Notes: a model not told the origin generated them from the sequence alone. A stretch of DNA of 64,000 nucleotides from Chrysaora quinquecirrha (GCA_014526335.1 JACTAT010000309.1:208695-272694); one strand, 5' to 3'; counted from the first letter of the stretch, positions 1-11,203 are shown. Numbers and translations: made by a program.

Positions 1-151
1 AAATGACTGACTGACTTACAATATTCTAAAATAGCTAACTAACAAACTGACTAACTTACAAGCTATGCTACTTAAGTAACTAACTAACTAACTAAATAAA
101 TAACTAACTAACTAAATAACTAACTAACTGACTAACTTACTAACTGAGTAG

Positions 152-183
<32 letters not shown>

Positions 184-730
184 TCAACTAATCAACTAAT
201 CAACTAATTAACTAACTAACTAACTAACAACTATCTAGCTAGTTACCTAACTAACTAGCTAACTAATAAAGTAACTTACTAACTAACTTACTATCTTCAA
301 AAGTAGCTAACGAATAAACTGACTTATTTACACGGTATTCTAACTAAGTAGCTTACTGACTAACTATAAACCTAACTAACTAGCAAACTAACAAACTAAC
401 TTACTAACTAACTTAAAATCTTCTAAAGCAGCGAACTAACAAACTGACTAGCTTACAAGCTATGCTACTTAAGTAACAACTAAATAACTAACGGACTAAC
501 TAACTAACCAACTAAGTAAGTAACTACGTAACTAACTAGCGATAAGACTAACTAATAAAACAAACTAACTATTTAACTAACTAACAAACCAACAAATAAA
601 TTACCTAACAAACTAACAAACAAACTAAATTTAACTAACTAACTAATATGGTAACTGACTTACTTACTAACTTACTATCTTCTAAAGTTAACTAGCTAAG
701 TCACTAAGATACAAGCTATGCTAACTAACT
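1..730. repeat. Degenerate (CTAA)n / ACTAACTA tetranucleotide array
   Basis: The first 730 bases are dominated by CTAA and ACTAACTA units with many substitutions, plus recurring longer modules such as CAAGCTATGCTACTTAAGTAAC (seen near 58 and 456, written here in short form as CAAGCTATGCTACTTAAG). The recurrence of those longer modules shows higher-order amplification on top of the tetramer. No coding potential is visible. The array runs off the left edge of the window. Confidence 0.85.
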
Positions 731-1126
731 AACGATAATTTTTCAAGAACATTTTTAATTTAACATTTACTTTTTGATTCTTGTTTATAAAAGTCCAATT
801 CCTTGAGCAATATATTTTTATTTTTATATGCGGAGACTAATATTGATAGTATATTTGGAATCTAGAGTCAATTTCCATTCGAATGAGACCAAACAATACC
901 ATGTTTTGACAATTTATAAAATTTTTTCGATGAATTTTTTACCTCGGACATGACGCATCTTCCGCGGATCATAGAAAAATTTGCCCAACACTTAAAAGGG
1001 GCAAGTTTGGCTTTTTCGAGTCTTCTTTCACCATTTAAGCAGAAAATAAAATAAAAACCCATATGTACTCGATGTCAAGGTCATCTTTGAAATTCGCATT
1101 TGGCCACCGGACTAAAAGTATTCAAC
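731..1126. other. Unassigned AT-rich stretch
   Basis: I see no gene, RNA or clear repeat here. The short open frame on the minus strand at 868-1062 has no recognisable domain and no splice context, so I treat it as chance. Confidence 0.5.
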
Positions 1127-1237
1127 ATTCAAAAGTTCCTTAATGATTTTCTCTTTAGTAGTATAAGTTCTTTAAATTTTCGGGCCTTCTACATGTAGGT
1201 TTCTTATAAAGTGGTTCCTTATAAAAAAAAGCGTGTA
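1127..1237. mobile_element. Truncated TACACG-type MITE (right end only)
   Basis: This 110-bp segment matches the right part of the complete element at 1826-2233 almost base for base: AGTAGTATAAGTTCTTTAAA, then TTCTACATGTAGGTT, then TTCCTTATAAAAAAAAGCG ending in TGTA. The left terminus is missing, so it is a deleted relic. Confidence 0.7.
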
Positions 1238-1825
1238 CTATCAAGGTGTGCAGCACCCCACAAAGTCTTGTTGCTGTCTGGTTTGCTTTTGAGAAAATCC
1301 TGATTTTGAAACAAAAATCTTGAAACATTTTATGGAAACTTGCTTTGTTTTTTTGTGAAATTTCATAAATCTTGTCCATTTCTGCATTGCAGCATCGCAC
1401 CTCTACTTTACGTTGACAATTCACGATACCTATGTTTCGTATAAATTATCTTGCGCATTTCAAGAAATCGAACAGAGTGGCGATTCAGTCCTTGAAAATC
1501 TCGTACACCCTTGCTTGGAAAGCTATCGTTTTCACTGAAATCCTTTGGAAATCCTGTTGTCTTAGTAAAAATCTCGTACATCTTTTTGAAATATGAAAAT
1601 CTCCCGAATCGAACGACATTAATAACTATAGATGTTCTTGATTTGACAAGTAAAAACATGGGGCTTCTTGCGAAAGTCACTCGAAAGTCAATAGTACCCT
1701 CACCCTCAAGTTTTCTATTGGCTTTTTTCTCGCTGTGCTGTCCACAAAAACATAAAAAACCTCAAATCCCTTCAAATCAAGCCAATTTTCGACATGTGCT
1801 CTGGCTCTAATCATGCTGTAACAAA
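1238..1825. other. Unassigned spacer between two MITE copies
   Basis: Open frames exist on both strands (for example about 99 codons on the plus strand at 1511-1810), but they overlap one another, lack domains and lie between two copies of the same MITE. I cannot support a gene. Confidence 0.4.
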
Positions 1826-2233
1826 TACACGCTTTTTTTTATAAGGAACCTACCTCAAGGCCTAGTTCTTAAAGTTCCTTATTTTTGGACCTCTTTTGAG
1901 GCAATTATAGTTCAAAAAGTTCCTTAATAGTTCCTTAATTTTAACTGCACATACAGTGGTCTTAACAATAAAAGAGAGACACTTGCATCTGAGCAAAGCT
2001 CGAGACTACTCAAGGAAACATCTGATACATGCTAACGTACAATTTATGTGATTTTCGACTGCAAATGAATGGAACCGGCTTTCTAATTCTTGATTATTTG
2101 CAATGATAAAATTATTCAACAATAAAAAGTTCTTTAGTTATTTTCTCTCTAGTAGTATAAGTTCTTTAAATTTTCGGGCCTTCTACATGTAGGTTCCTTA
2201 TAAGAAGTGGTTCCTTATAAAAAAAAGCGTGTA
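1826..2233. mobile_element. TACACG-type MITE, complete copy
   Basis: The left end reads TACACGCTTTTTTTT followed by ATAAGGAAC. The right end reads GTTCCTTATAA followed by AAAAAAGCGTGTA, giving inverted termini of about 24 bp. TA is present at both edges, which fits a TA target duplication and a Tc1/mariner-type MITE, although TA could also belong to the terminus. The interior repeats TTCTTAA and TTCCTTA words. No transposase is encoded. Related copies lie at 1127-1237 and 63347-63684. Confidence 0.75.
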
Positions 2234-2371
2234 GAAGTCAACAGCAAACATTCTCTCAAAACTTATTTTGTTTCGGTCGCTACACAAAAATTGTTTTAGC
2301 CAAACAAGAAATCCCAAGAAATGTCTTGGCTGCAATAAAGGCAAATAAAGGGAAATTGATAGAAATTGAAA

Positions 2372-2536
2372 CTGAAACTGAAATCTTTTCTACTTTGAGC
2401 GCGAGCAAAATTAATATTTTTGTAGTCTTTTCTTATATATTGATATGGTGTGTTAGCACTTTCTCTCCCTAGTTTCCCTGTGCTCTCTCGAAAAATATTA
2501 ATTTTGCTCGCGCTCAAAGTAGAAAAGATTTCAGTT
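2372..2536. mobile_element. Short hairpin MITE with arms of about 46 bp
   Basis: The left arm (about 2376-2421, CTTTTCTACTTTGAGCGCGA then GCAAAATTAATATTTTT) is the reverse complement of the right arm (2491-2536) with almost no mismatches. A loop of about 70 bases separates them. The size and near-perfect stem fit a recently inserted MITE. A small-RNA precursor is an alternative that sequence alone cannot exclude. Confidence 0.65.
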
Positions 2537-2931
2537 CAGAGTTCACTACATTATAAAATGGGCTTCCTGTGGGCAGACAGCCATAAAAGAGCTCTAAAAT
2601 AACAGACATCTATCGTAACTTAAAAAATTGCATTAACCTGAAAAGAAATGTTTTTGTTTGGGCCATATCTCTAAGACAGTGAGGTATTCAAACAACAAAA
2701 TACAATAATAAAAAGTATTTACTACTGAGAGAGGTAAGAGAAGGCAGGCGCCCAAATAGCAGAAGTACCACTACTAAGAAAAACTGGACTGACAGCCAAC
2801 TGGGATCTTCTATTGTTCTTAGAAGGCGAATACCCTCTGGTGTTAACGGTCCTTTTTGATGTCAGTACTTAATGGTCCTAAAGGTCTCAGGGTTCTCACG
2901 TCCTAGGGTCTGGTTTTTACGGTATGCCTTC
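2537..2931. other. Unassigned stretch
   Basis: I see no gene or recognised repeat. Confidence 0.4.
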
Positions 2932-3240
2932 TTTGCCAAGACTCTTTGATCAATGTTGAGAATGCGTGAAATTTTGTTTACCAAACCAAGTTGGCAATTT
3001 GCCAGTTCCTAAACAAGCACGAGTCATAAAGAATAAAGTTTGTGTGAGAAGAAAAATTGTCACATGACCCCAAATTGACAAAAGTGCTTGCAGGCCGCCA
3101 TTGTAAACAACTAACTGCAAATTGCGCATCTTGGGGTGATTAATATTGTTACACTTTTTCCATTGTTCAAGAGTTGGTTTGTAAGTTGGTGAGTGAGTGA
3201 CACTCAACCCCACACCAATAAGTGCGAATTCTTCGAACAT
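2932..3240. repeat. Dispersed repeat, copy 1 (GAATTCTTCGAACAT end)
   Basis: This block of about 310 bp recurs in reverse orientation at 59641-59987. Shared landmarks are CCAAGACTCTTTGATCAATG, ACCAAACCAAGTTGGCAAT, TGTCACATGACCCCA, TTGACAAAAGTGCTTGCAGG and the GAATTCTTCGAACAT terminus. The frame at 2950-3267 (minus) lies inside it and has no known domain. The repeat is interspersed, probably a non-autonomous transposon of unknown class. Confidence 0.75.
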
Positions 3241-3487
3241 ATAAACTTGGTGCGCTTTAGACTTCAAGCTTAGACCCAGTTCAAACTACAACGTTTATAA
3301 TCCGTTAAAAAAATTAATCCGGGATAAAATTTGGCAGTGCAAGCACGACCCAGTTGTTGGGGTGGACCCGGATTAACATGACGCACCTCTGCGAGTTAGC
3401 CCAGGGGTACATTGTTCAAAATACTAGACGTACCGCCCAGGTTTTGCAAACCCACCCATATCTACCGTAAAAATTTATTAGTCGTGT

Positions 3488-3828
3488 TAAAGGTAAAGGT
3501 TATTGCATTTATATAGCGCCCTAACTATAATTCAATATTCTAAGGCGCTTCACAATTCTATTACCCCTCAGCTCAAGCATTTTTTGTCTCCCTTGGGAAG
3601 TATATTTTTGAACAGCAACAGCGTGCAGCCACATTCGGCGCTTCTGAAATTTTGTTGCTTTCATTGCCGAGGTACCAATTTTGCACCTTGGTGAGGAGAG
3701 GCACATTTGTGTTAACAACTTGCCCAAGGTTGTTATCTCTGCAGTCACAGTGGAAAGACCGTGGTTCGAACCCACAACATTCTCGTTGAGAGCCCTGCAC
3801 GCTAACCACTGCGCCACAGAGACGCTTT
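3488..3828 (-). mobile_element. tRNA-derived SINE
   Basis: Reading the minus strand from about 3825, there is an A-box-like TGGCGCAGTGGTTAGCG and a B-box GGTTCGAACC spaced as in a tRNA. An unrelated body follows, then a 3-prime tail containing GGCGCTATATAAATGC. This is the usual build of a tRNA-headed SINE. The two overlapping minus-strand frames here (3521-3817 and 3573-3809) are by-products of the element. Confidence 0.8.
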
Positions 3829-3911
3829 AGTCCCTCTTAACCAACCTTTTAGGAAATGTTTGCTACGTCAAAGATCATAAAACTAAAATTAAGAAAGCAA
3901 AATGAACATAC

Positions 3912-4134
3912 CAAATGGCAAGTAACATTTGAAAATAGGTCCATATTTCTTATTCCATCTTTGAAAAAGTGCATGCTCATCTTCATGTTGGTAGAAGTCC
4001 AGCATATTTCCGATGAACGGTAAACCAGGTGGTCCTGGGATCTTTCTCAAAGGATTCAACCAATATTTTATTGAATATCGTAGTATGATTAGTATAAGAA
4101 AAACAGCAATCGTAAATAAAATCTCGTAATACAT
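3912..4134 (-). CDS. Cytochrome P450 first exon (second, incomplete paralogue)
   Basis: The exon encodes an N-terminal P450 segment: ATG at 4134, a hydrophobic membrane anchor (ILFTIAVFLILIILRY), a basic patch, the proline-rich hinge KIPGPPGLPFIGN, and then YGPIFKCYLPFG. It ends at a clean GTATGT donor at 3911. It is closely similar to exon 1 of the complete P450 at 9886-15880, uses the same donor position and phase, and lies on the same strand, so the two are tandem duplicates. I find no further P450 exon between 3911 and position 1. The rest either lies beyond the left edge behind an intron of more than 3.9 kb full of repeats, or was never duplicated. The membrane anchor implies an ER microsomal enzyme. 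ATG at 4134 was preferred because the upstream in-frame codon is GTG. Confidence 0.8.
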
Positions 4135-5272
4135 CACTGTTGACTTATATAGCTAAGATATAGACTGTCAAGTAGCTTTGATGTTCCTTCGTGTCCTGCT
4201 ACGAATTGTCTTTTGAATGGGCAACTTAAAAAACTGGATGCCTGTATGGGTGTTTACTCTTACGGATGCATCTGCCTTCCCACTTGCTAGCTGTCGTAGG
4301 AGCTTTTGAAATGGATGTAGTACTGTATTCATGGTTCAGTGCCATTGACGCACTTCCGCTACAATGTAAATGGTAATCATTGTTCATCTAGGTATTTAGT
4401 TATTCCTTATTTTATTGCAATTTAGCTCAGTAATCATTACATTTTCATTTCATTAATAAGGATTTTGCTACTTTTACAGAGCATCATCCACTACAACACT
4501 ACATACTGTAAAAAACCAGAAACAGATGCTCTCGCAATAGAAAAGGTTTTCTCAGGAAAGCACACAACTCTCTTAACAAACTAAGATCCTCAGCAGACAA
4601 CATGAAAACAAATTTTTCATCGGTATTTAGTTTAACGAAATTTGGGACTTTTAAGCTAAAAACTTGCAAAAGCTTCTCACGGACTCGAGATATGTACTGC
4701 ATTCCAATAGAAAATGTTCTTCATTTTCTACACATTGCAGATTTCAGAACTTACAGAATTTCTCGTTTTCCGGTATTCCTTTATGTCTTCCGACTTCAAT
4801 ATTCAATTTATGCTCAGGGCACAGGAATTTGGCCAAAATTTTGCGAGTACAATGTTGCTGTTGCCAGTTGGGTTTGCTGAACGCCAAATTTAACAACTAT
4901 GACGTCTTTTTAAGAATTAGAAAAAAAGAAGAAAAAAACTATGGACACTTTGGTATAATCTGGCAACTTTCTGTTCTTTCATTTTCATCTTTCATTAGGC
5001 AATTTCACTTCGATTTGATTTTTCTTTTACTTTCTGTTTAAAAGCCCGGGATCATGCAATTAACGGTGATGTCATTTTCAACTTTTAATTAATAATTTTA
5101 AATACCTCATTTGTAGTTTAATAAATAAGCGGCATTAAATTAAGCGATTGATAATGATTTTAAGATATTTCCAAACCAGGAGAAAGAGAAAATCCCTTTT
5201 ATAAATAACTTCACCTTGAAGGAAGGATACATTGTGTCCCCACCAATAATAGGCCAAGAAATCTTCTTGTGG
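4135..5272. other. Region upstream of the orphan P450 exon; nothing recognised
   Basis: AT-rich sequence. The plus-strand frames at 4602-4880 and 4664-5041 overlap each other out of frame and show no domain. It may hold the promoter of the exon at 3912-4134, but no specific element can be named. Confidence 0.4.
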
Positions 5273-5276
5273 TTAA

Positions 5277-5609
5277 GACTGCCTCGTTCTCATATATCAC
5301 AGACCATCAGCAATCATGGCCTTGCGATGCTTGCGATTTATGAGAACATTAAATTGCAATGATCGGCGACCATCGGCGACCGTCGCTGATGAACCAAATA
5401 AGCTTGTTTCTTGCGATCATCGGCGACAGAAAATCCATATGAGAACATCATCAGCGACAGCGATGATGACTTTGTCATATCAAAACGAAGTTCTTTGTTT
5501 TCTGGGTCACACGTGGCAGCACAGGAGACGGAGGATCATTCATCATCGCAGACAAGTAGCATATGCGATCGATCACAGACGGTCGATCATCGACATATGA
5601 GAACCAGGC
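5277..5609. mobile_element. MITE with TTAA flanks (CTGGTTCTCATAT termini)
   Basis: TTAA occurs at both edges (5273-5276 and 5610-5613). The inner ends are inverted: left GACTGCCTCGTTCTCATAT, right ATATGAGAACCAGGC. The interior repeats GATCATCGGCGAC and CGATCGATC words and encodes nothing convincing. TTAA duplications are known for the piggyBac and Kolobok superfamilies, so it is probably a non-autonomous member of one of these. The left terminus has a few mismatches. Confidence 0.6.
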
Positions 5610-5613
5610 TTAA

Positions 5614-6119
5614 AGATCCGAAAGTAATGCAGGAACACCACGACGCAAAATACAATGGTTATATGTTCAAATTTTTCGCCTTGCCAAGCAAGGTTTCTTC
5701 TAGGTCTCGTTAGTTCATCTACTTCCGCGATCCTAGCGACTGGCGCTAAAAACACCATTCCACCTTCTCCTTCACCTTAACCTCGTTTCACGGATTCAAA
5801 AATTCAGCGAATCATTTTTCTTTTTACCGAAACCCATAACCCATACTAACGTCAAACCAAATGTACAGATTTGTGCCCTTTGAAGCAGCAGCAGATACAA
5901 TCGCTGTTAATGTAAATCCAGGGATAAACAAGAAAATAACATTTGATACCGGTATGTTCCGCCTTAACAGCTATCTCAAGGTATATTACCATATTCGCAG
6001 TTGCTGTCCCGGGTTTGCTAACATCACTTCACTTCTTTATTACTCTTAGCCTTTTATTTATACGATCTAATCGGTTTGCTCTCAGAGTATAGTTTTATCA
6101 AGCCAAATAATGGCTAAAG
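5614..6119. other. Unassigned stretch
   Basis: I see no supported gene or RNA. AAG immediately left of the next element (6117-6119) is its probable target-site duplication. Confidence 0.4.
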
Positions 6120-6632
6120 TCACGCTAGCGAATCTATAATCACTACTGTGGTGGATAATCACTACTGTGGTGGTACTATTTGCATACTGTGGTGGCAGTT
6201 TTGGCGTACTGTGGTGGATAATCACTACTTGTGGTGGTTTACTATGCTTGCGGTGGTGGCAGTTTTGGTTATGATTATCCACCACAGTACGCCAAAACTG
6301 CCACCACCGCAAGCATAGTAAACCACCACAAGTAATGATTATCCACCACAGTACACCAAAACTGCCACCACCGCAAGCATAGTAAACCACCACAAGTAGT
6401 GATTATCCACCACAGTACGCCAAAACTGCCACCACCGCAAGCATAGTAAACCACCACAAGTAATGATTATCCACCACAGTACGCCAAAACTGCCACCACC
6501 GCAAGCATAGTAAACCACCACAAGCAGTGATTATCCACCACAGTACGCCAAAACTGCCACCACAGTATGCAAATAGTACCACCACAGTAGTGATTATCCA
6601 CCACAGTAGTGATTATAGATTCGCTAGCGTGA
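6120..6632. mobile_element. Foldback element built of 64-bp CCACCACAGTACG units
   Basis: The two ends are near-perfect inverted copies. The left end starts TCACGCTAGCGAATCTATAA, and the right end finishes with the reverse complement ending CGCTAGCGTGA. The arms match for about 165 bp. The right half carries four to five tandem 64-bp units (CCACCACAGTACGCCAAAAC ... AAGCATAGTAAACCACC), the left arm carries them in reverse, and the two meet near 6275. AAG flanks both sides, consistent with a 3-bp duplication. All minus-strand frames here, offset by 64 bases, are artefacts of the unit. Confidence 0.85.
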
Positions 6633-7590
6633 AAGTACACCGGCTCCCATAGCATCCGGGTCATTGGCCCGTGTCCAAATTGCCCGATCGGTCAAACACC
6701 CCTGGATGAGCATGAGCCTCTCAAGAAAATAGCAAATAAATAATGGGATTATCAAAAATTAGGAACTTTGACACGGGCGTTCAGCGATATCTTTAATTGT
6801 TCATATTATCATTTTGCAAATTTGCATGCCAAGTTGTTTAGAAGGTGCTGTGGTGTCGTGTTGCATTCCAGCTGACTCGCGGTGTCGGGAGCTCAGTGTG
6901 GTCAGGGTTCGATTCCAGCAACGGTAGTGCCACAGCCAGGGTGGAGGTCTCGATTAGTTAACCCACTACTGACATCATAGTGGGCATCATAGCGACTGGC
7001 TCTTAAACACCATTTCATCTGCACCTTTGCATGGGGTGGTCCATCGCATAGCTTTGAGACTCGAATTTGAAAAATTTGATATTTTTGGGTATCCGAACTT
7101 CTACAAGTTAGTATGGATACTTGTGCTCATCAGGCACTGTTGATCTCAAAGCTTTGAGATAATCTTCCAGACTCAGGTAAAAAGTTCAGTATTATCACGT
7201 AAAAAAATCATTAAACATGATAGCTAATTATTGGTTCATCAACTGCAAAAAGCTAATTGGTTTCCGTGCACAGAACGACTCAAGTCACAATGTTCCAAAA
7301 CCAGCAAAAACGAGTGACCCCAAGGCTTCAATAATTTTTTTGCCATGGATCTACAGTCTTGGACAAGATTTCATTAATATTCATCTTACCTTCGTATTTC
7401 CCCTTCGCCCCTCACTCAATGTTTATTAAATGGCGTAGAATTGTTTTTATTATAATTCAAAATGATCCAAGAGTGAATTAATGAATTATGGAAATGGATT
7501 ATGAATAATGGAGTGATGAATTATTGATTAGCGAAGCTAAAGTTAAGGAATTGCTAGTATTACTCGTGGTGGGTGACTGCTATTATCAAT
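6633..7590. other. Intergenic stretch with a weak SINE-like B-box
   Basis: Around 6840-6960 there is a GGGTTCGATTCC B-box-like word downstream of CTGTGGTGTCGTG, which could be a decayed tRNA-derived SINE on the plus strand. No A-box is convincing. The rest shows no gene. Confidence 0.3.
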
Positions 7591-7795
7591 GGACCGGTTT
7601 ACCGGCTATTTTGAAAGAGTACCGGTCATTTTTCGTGACAATGTACCGGTGAACCAATTTTCACGCATGCCCATGTTGTGACTTCGTTTTTCAAGTGTAC
7701 CATGTACCGGATTGCGTTTGTACCGTACCGGGTCGATTGGTATTCTGTCGTACAGTGTACCGGGTGCTCTGTACTGGCTTACCGGGAAGCTGTCA
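7590..7795. repeat. Cluster of TACCGG motifs
   Basis: About eight copies of the word ACCGG, mostly inside (G)TACCGG(T/G), fall within 205 bp, which is far above expectation for AT-rich DNA. Spacing is irregular, so this is not a simple tandem array. No function can be assigned. Confidence 0.4.
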
Positions 7796-8424
7796 CTCCC
7801 AACTCACTCAGAATCTTCTGGTTGTCTCAATATATTTCCTCCAAGATTGTACCATTTATTGCACGAGACGTTAGGTTTCCGCACCCCACCGCCGTATTAT
7901 AACTTCTGCGATTTCGGTTTGGTTACAGTCAGTTTGGTGAGTGATAACTGGGACTCAAGTAGTCTGTCACTGACAAAAAAGTTAATTACCAGTACCAAAA
8001 CTGGAACTACTGATTTCTCTCGTGTATACGTGGCCTAAGGTCTTGGCCTCTTGATCGGTAACACTCGGTATCTTTTGGGTAGAAGTAAAAGCAAGCACAA
8101 AAGACTGATTAGTACTGCTATTTTTAATATATGTAATACAACTATAATTATGCAAAAAGTTGTGCATGTGTGATATTAAAAACTTGCGACGAGTGATACT
8201 ATATGTGCAGATGTGTGAGAAAATAAATAGAAAAATAAAACCAATGAAAAATGACGTGATATATACTGCGTTTACGGTGTTATCCCTTATCAACATGTAC
8301 CTTAGGTTAGTAGAAAGTGGCACAAGGGGCATCCTGGAATATATGCCTGCATAAAAAAATTATATAAAAAGTCATGGAATAGATACGTTAATGCCGCATT
8401 CGGGGGCTTAATCAGAAAGCTTTC
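7796..8424. other. Unassigned stretch
   Basis: Overlapping plus- and minus-strand frames near 7712-8354 contain no recognisable domain. Confidence 0.35.
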
Positions 8425-8630
8425 GATAGAGCAGAGCCAAGAAAAAGTTGCGGTCACACGGTCATTGACCGGAGGAAGGTCAGTTAGAACAAAAGAAAAT
8501 CTGATGCCACACCTAAGACATGCCTATTTTTCATTGTTTAGAGAGGAAGGTTTTCAGCTAGGGGTATTTTTGTCTGGAGGAAGGTCGACCATTTTTCGGA
8601 CTCTGCGATAGAGTTTGAGCAAACGGACCC
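8425..8630. repeat. Dispersed repeat, copy 1 (partner at 60460-60655)
   Basis: Landmarks in order are GGTCATTGACC, GAACAAAAGA, ATCTGATGCC, TTTTTCATTGTTTAG, then TTTGTCTGGAGG. The same order appears with about one third divergence at 60460-60655. It is an old interspersed repeat of unknown class. Confidence 0.5.
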
Positions 8631-9061
8631 AATTGACCAATAGCGTTGTTTATACCCACTTCAGGTCACATGCTAATACTATTGGGGAATCATCGCAGAA
8701 TCGCCAGAATCGTTGCTTTGCTGTCAAAAACATTGCTCGCATCATGTTTTTTTTGCACTAAAATTAGAATGAAATTGAGAGGTAAATCTCAAAAGCATGC
8801 TCATATGCAATGAACTGGGGGTAAACAATGTTTAGCTAATTAGGTCTGCTGTATAAGCTAAGTTTTCCTTAAAGAAGCAACGAAAGTCTTAGGGTTGGGG
8901 AGAATTAAAATACACTAAAACGTTCTTAATATTTGAACACTAAAATGCGTCCTCACATATAAGTAACATTATTATAATTTATACCCATTAAGTAAAGTTA
9001 AAAAAAAGGAAAAACAACCAAAATTTTTGAGACAACAACGGTTCACACACTCACCAGGACT

Positions 9062-9601
9062 CAGGGGCGTGGTGGGAATTTTTATGGGCCAGGAAAATCC
9101 AGATTTTAGGGGCCCACTATACAATATTGTGAAGCTACACCATTTTAATGTTAAGGAGGCTAGAAAAAAAACACGAATCTTTCAAAGCTATGAACATGAA
9201 TAAATGTATGCATGTTGATGTTGCTGCTACGTCGTCTATAATTTGATCAGACGTTATGAGGTGCATATAGTCGTGCTGTACACTCGTCAGCATCGAGCTC
9301 TCAAGGTTTTCTTGCTTCATTCTTGCTCGCAATCTGGTCTTTATCAATTTCAACTTTGAAAAGACCCTCTCGCATTCCACTTGCGTTACTGCGAGAGTTA
9401 GCAAATAAAACAAACCAAGAAACCAACGAAGACCTGAACATTTATGAATCTTCTCAGAAGTTATCTATAAAATCTGATGTTACAAATGATAAAAGCTTAA
9501 AAACAAAAACAAAAAAATCTACAATTAGAGGGGCCCACCAAAAATATTTTTCGGGGCCTACCGGGAAATTTCCCGAGTCCCGGTGGGCCACCACGCCCCT
9601 G
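9062..9601. mobile_element. Deleted hAT transposon with transposase C-terminus remnant
   Basis: The termini are inverted (CAGGGGCGTGGTGG at the left, CCACCACGCCCCTG at the right) and both sides are flanked by the 8-bp duplication CCAGGACT (9054-9061 and 9602-9609). On the minus strand (9135-9413) an open frame reads LAVTQVECERVFSKLKLIKT followed by an RLRARMKQENLE-type stretch. This is the dimerisation domain at the C-terminus of hAT transposases. The N-terminal and catalytic parts are missing, so it is a non-autonomous internal-deletion derivative. Confidence 0.9.
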
Positions 9602-9852
9602 CCAGGACTTTCTCCTCTTTCTGCCCTCTTGTACACATTAATCAGAAATTTTTTTCTAACTACTGAAAAAGCATCATTTAAAACATCATGTATTTCTTAT
9701 ATCTGTATTTTTTCTTCCTTTTATTGTTATTTGAATTTCCGTTACACTGTACAAAAACTTTATCAACAAACATAGGAAAGCGCTACTTTTTGACAATTCG
9801 TTTCGGTTTGAAAACCCTACATTGACCAGGGCGAGGGTATGCAGTGAACAAA

Positions 9853-9858
9853 TTTATT
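9853..9858 (-). promoter_or_regulatory. Candidate poly(A) signal of the P450 gene
   Basis: AATAAA on the minus strand lies 28 bases past the P450 stop codon (9886-9888), at the expected place. Confidence 0.5.
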
Positions 9859-9885
9859 GTAACATGTCGACCAAATATCTGCTTG

Positions 9886-10136
9886 TTAATCACGCTCATT
9901 AAGACTGATGTCCAAGATTATGGGTTGTGCTGGTTTGAGTGTCAAATGCATCCTTGTTTCTACATCATCCGGCTGGTTCTTGCTAAGCTTGAAGGAGAAT
10001 GAACGAAGAAGAAGTGCCAAGACAACTTTCAGTTCGACTTCTGCGAATCTGTATCCAATGCACATTCGTGGCCCACGAGAGAAAGGCAAGAACCAATATG
10101 GGAAATCCTTTCTTTCAGTCTCAATAGAATCATTAG
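9886..10136 (-). CDS. P450 exon 5: haem-binding loop and C-terminus
   Basis: The exon starts after ATCTTCCAG and contains FPYWFLPFSRGPRMCIGYRF. Cys in FSRGPRMCIG is the axial haem ligand. It ends LDISLNERD then TAA at 9886-9888. Confidence 0.9.
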
Positions 10137-11203
10137 CTGGAAGATGAAATAATAAAACTCAGTATTGATTTTTTTGTCGTTTACTTGAGATTTCCTCCTA
10201 AGCTTGATGTGTCATTTTGTTGTTTTACTGTTATACTATTAAGCTTGAGTTATTTGCATTAATTAATTAGAACAAAGGTTAGCATTTCAGGGATTTTCAG
10301 AAAAACTTCAGAAATACATATACGTACTAAGTACTTCAAAACGTGTTTTGATTGACAGTTAAGGTTTCAGAGCTACGTGCTCAGGGTGGAGTTGAAGATG
10401 GTTGAGAGGTGCATAAAAGACTGATGAATGTAATTAATAAAATATAGCGCTGACGATGCGCTTAAAAAACTTTTCAGAGGGTGTGCTTTAAGGAAGGGCG
10501 CTTATGCAAAAATCCAGGACAAGAGATGTAGAAAAGGCGTTGAATTTCAACGACTATCTTTTCTTTCCTAATCTTTATACCAATGATTCCCGCAACAGAA
10601 CAAGATGGGTGAACAACTGTAAAATTCTTCAAAATCTTGATCATCTATTTTTCCTTATAAAAGGGAGTGCATTTATCGTATCGATCGGTAAGAGATTTAG
10701 GTAATCGTGCATGTCATTAAGCCATCAAGAATTTGGTTTGTTATGAGTTGTTTATAATGTATATCCTTTTACTGTGCACACGTGATAACGTTAGAGGAGA
10801 TAGAGTTTGAGGCCTGGGAATAAGTATGAGATTAAGGGAGGGATGGAAGACCGCCGACCACGTCGTGGGATGGTGTAGTCGTTCTAATGATTAGGGAGAG
10901 TAGAACAAGTGACAATATATATATATGGATTTTATATGTAGAAAGAAAGAAATTGACAGAACAGATATTACCATTCGCTCTTTATTCCTGTATATATACT
11001 CCAGAGTGCTACATTACGCACCCTTATGTTTTGTGTATACTCTGATCGAAAGAGCACGCGGAGAACATGGACAAAAATATTTACAAAATTTGCACGTTTT
11101 TAGGATCGTCAAGTTAAGAATGGTTTCTGTATGACGAGTTCTCCACTTGTTCGTCACTTTACCTATCAATTAAACATGAATAACAAATGTAAAAACAACT
11201 CAC
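10137..11203 (-). other. P450 intron 4
   Basis: No gene or clear repeat. ATATATATATATGG near 10915 is a short simple repeat. Confidence 0.5.

Noticed and set aside
3488..3828. tRNA gene on the minus strand
   Set aside because: A- and B-boxes are present but there is no complete cloverleaf, and the sequence continues into a SINE body and tail. The same applies to 50930-51160.
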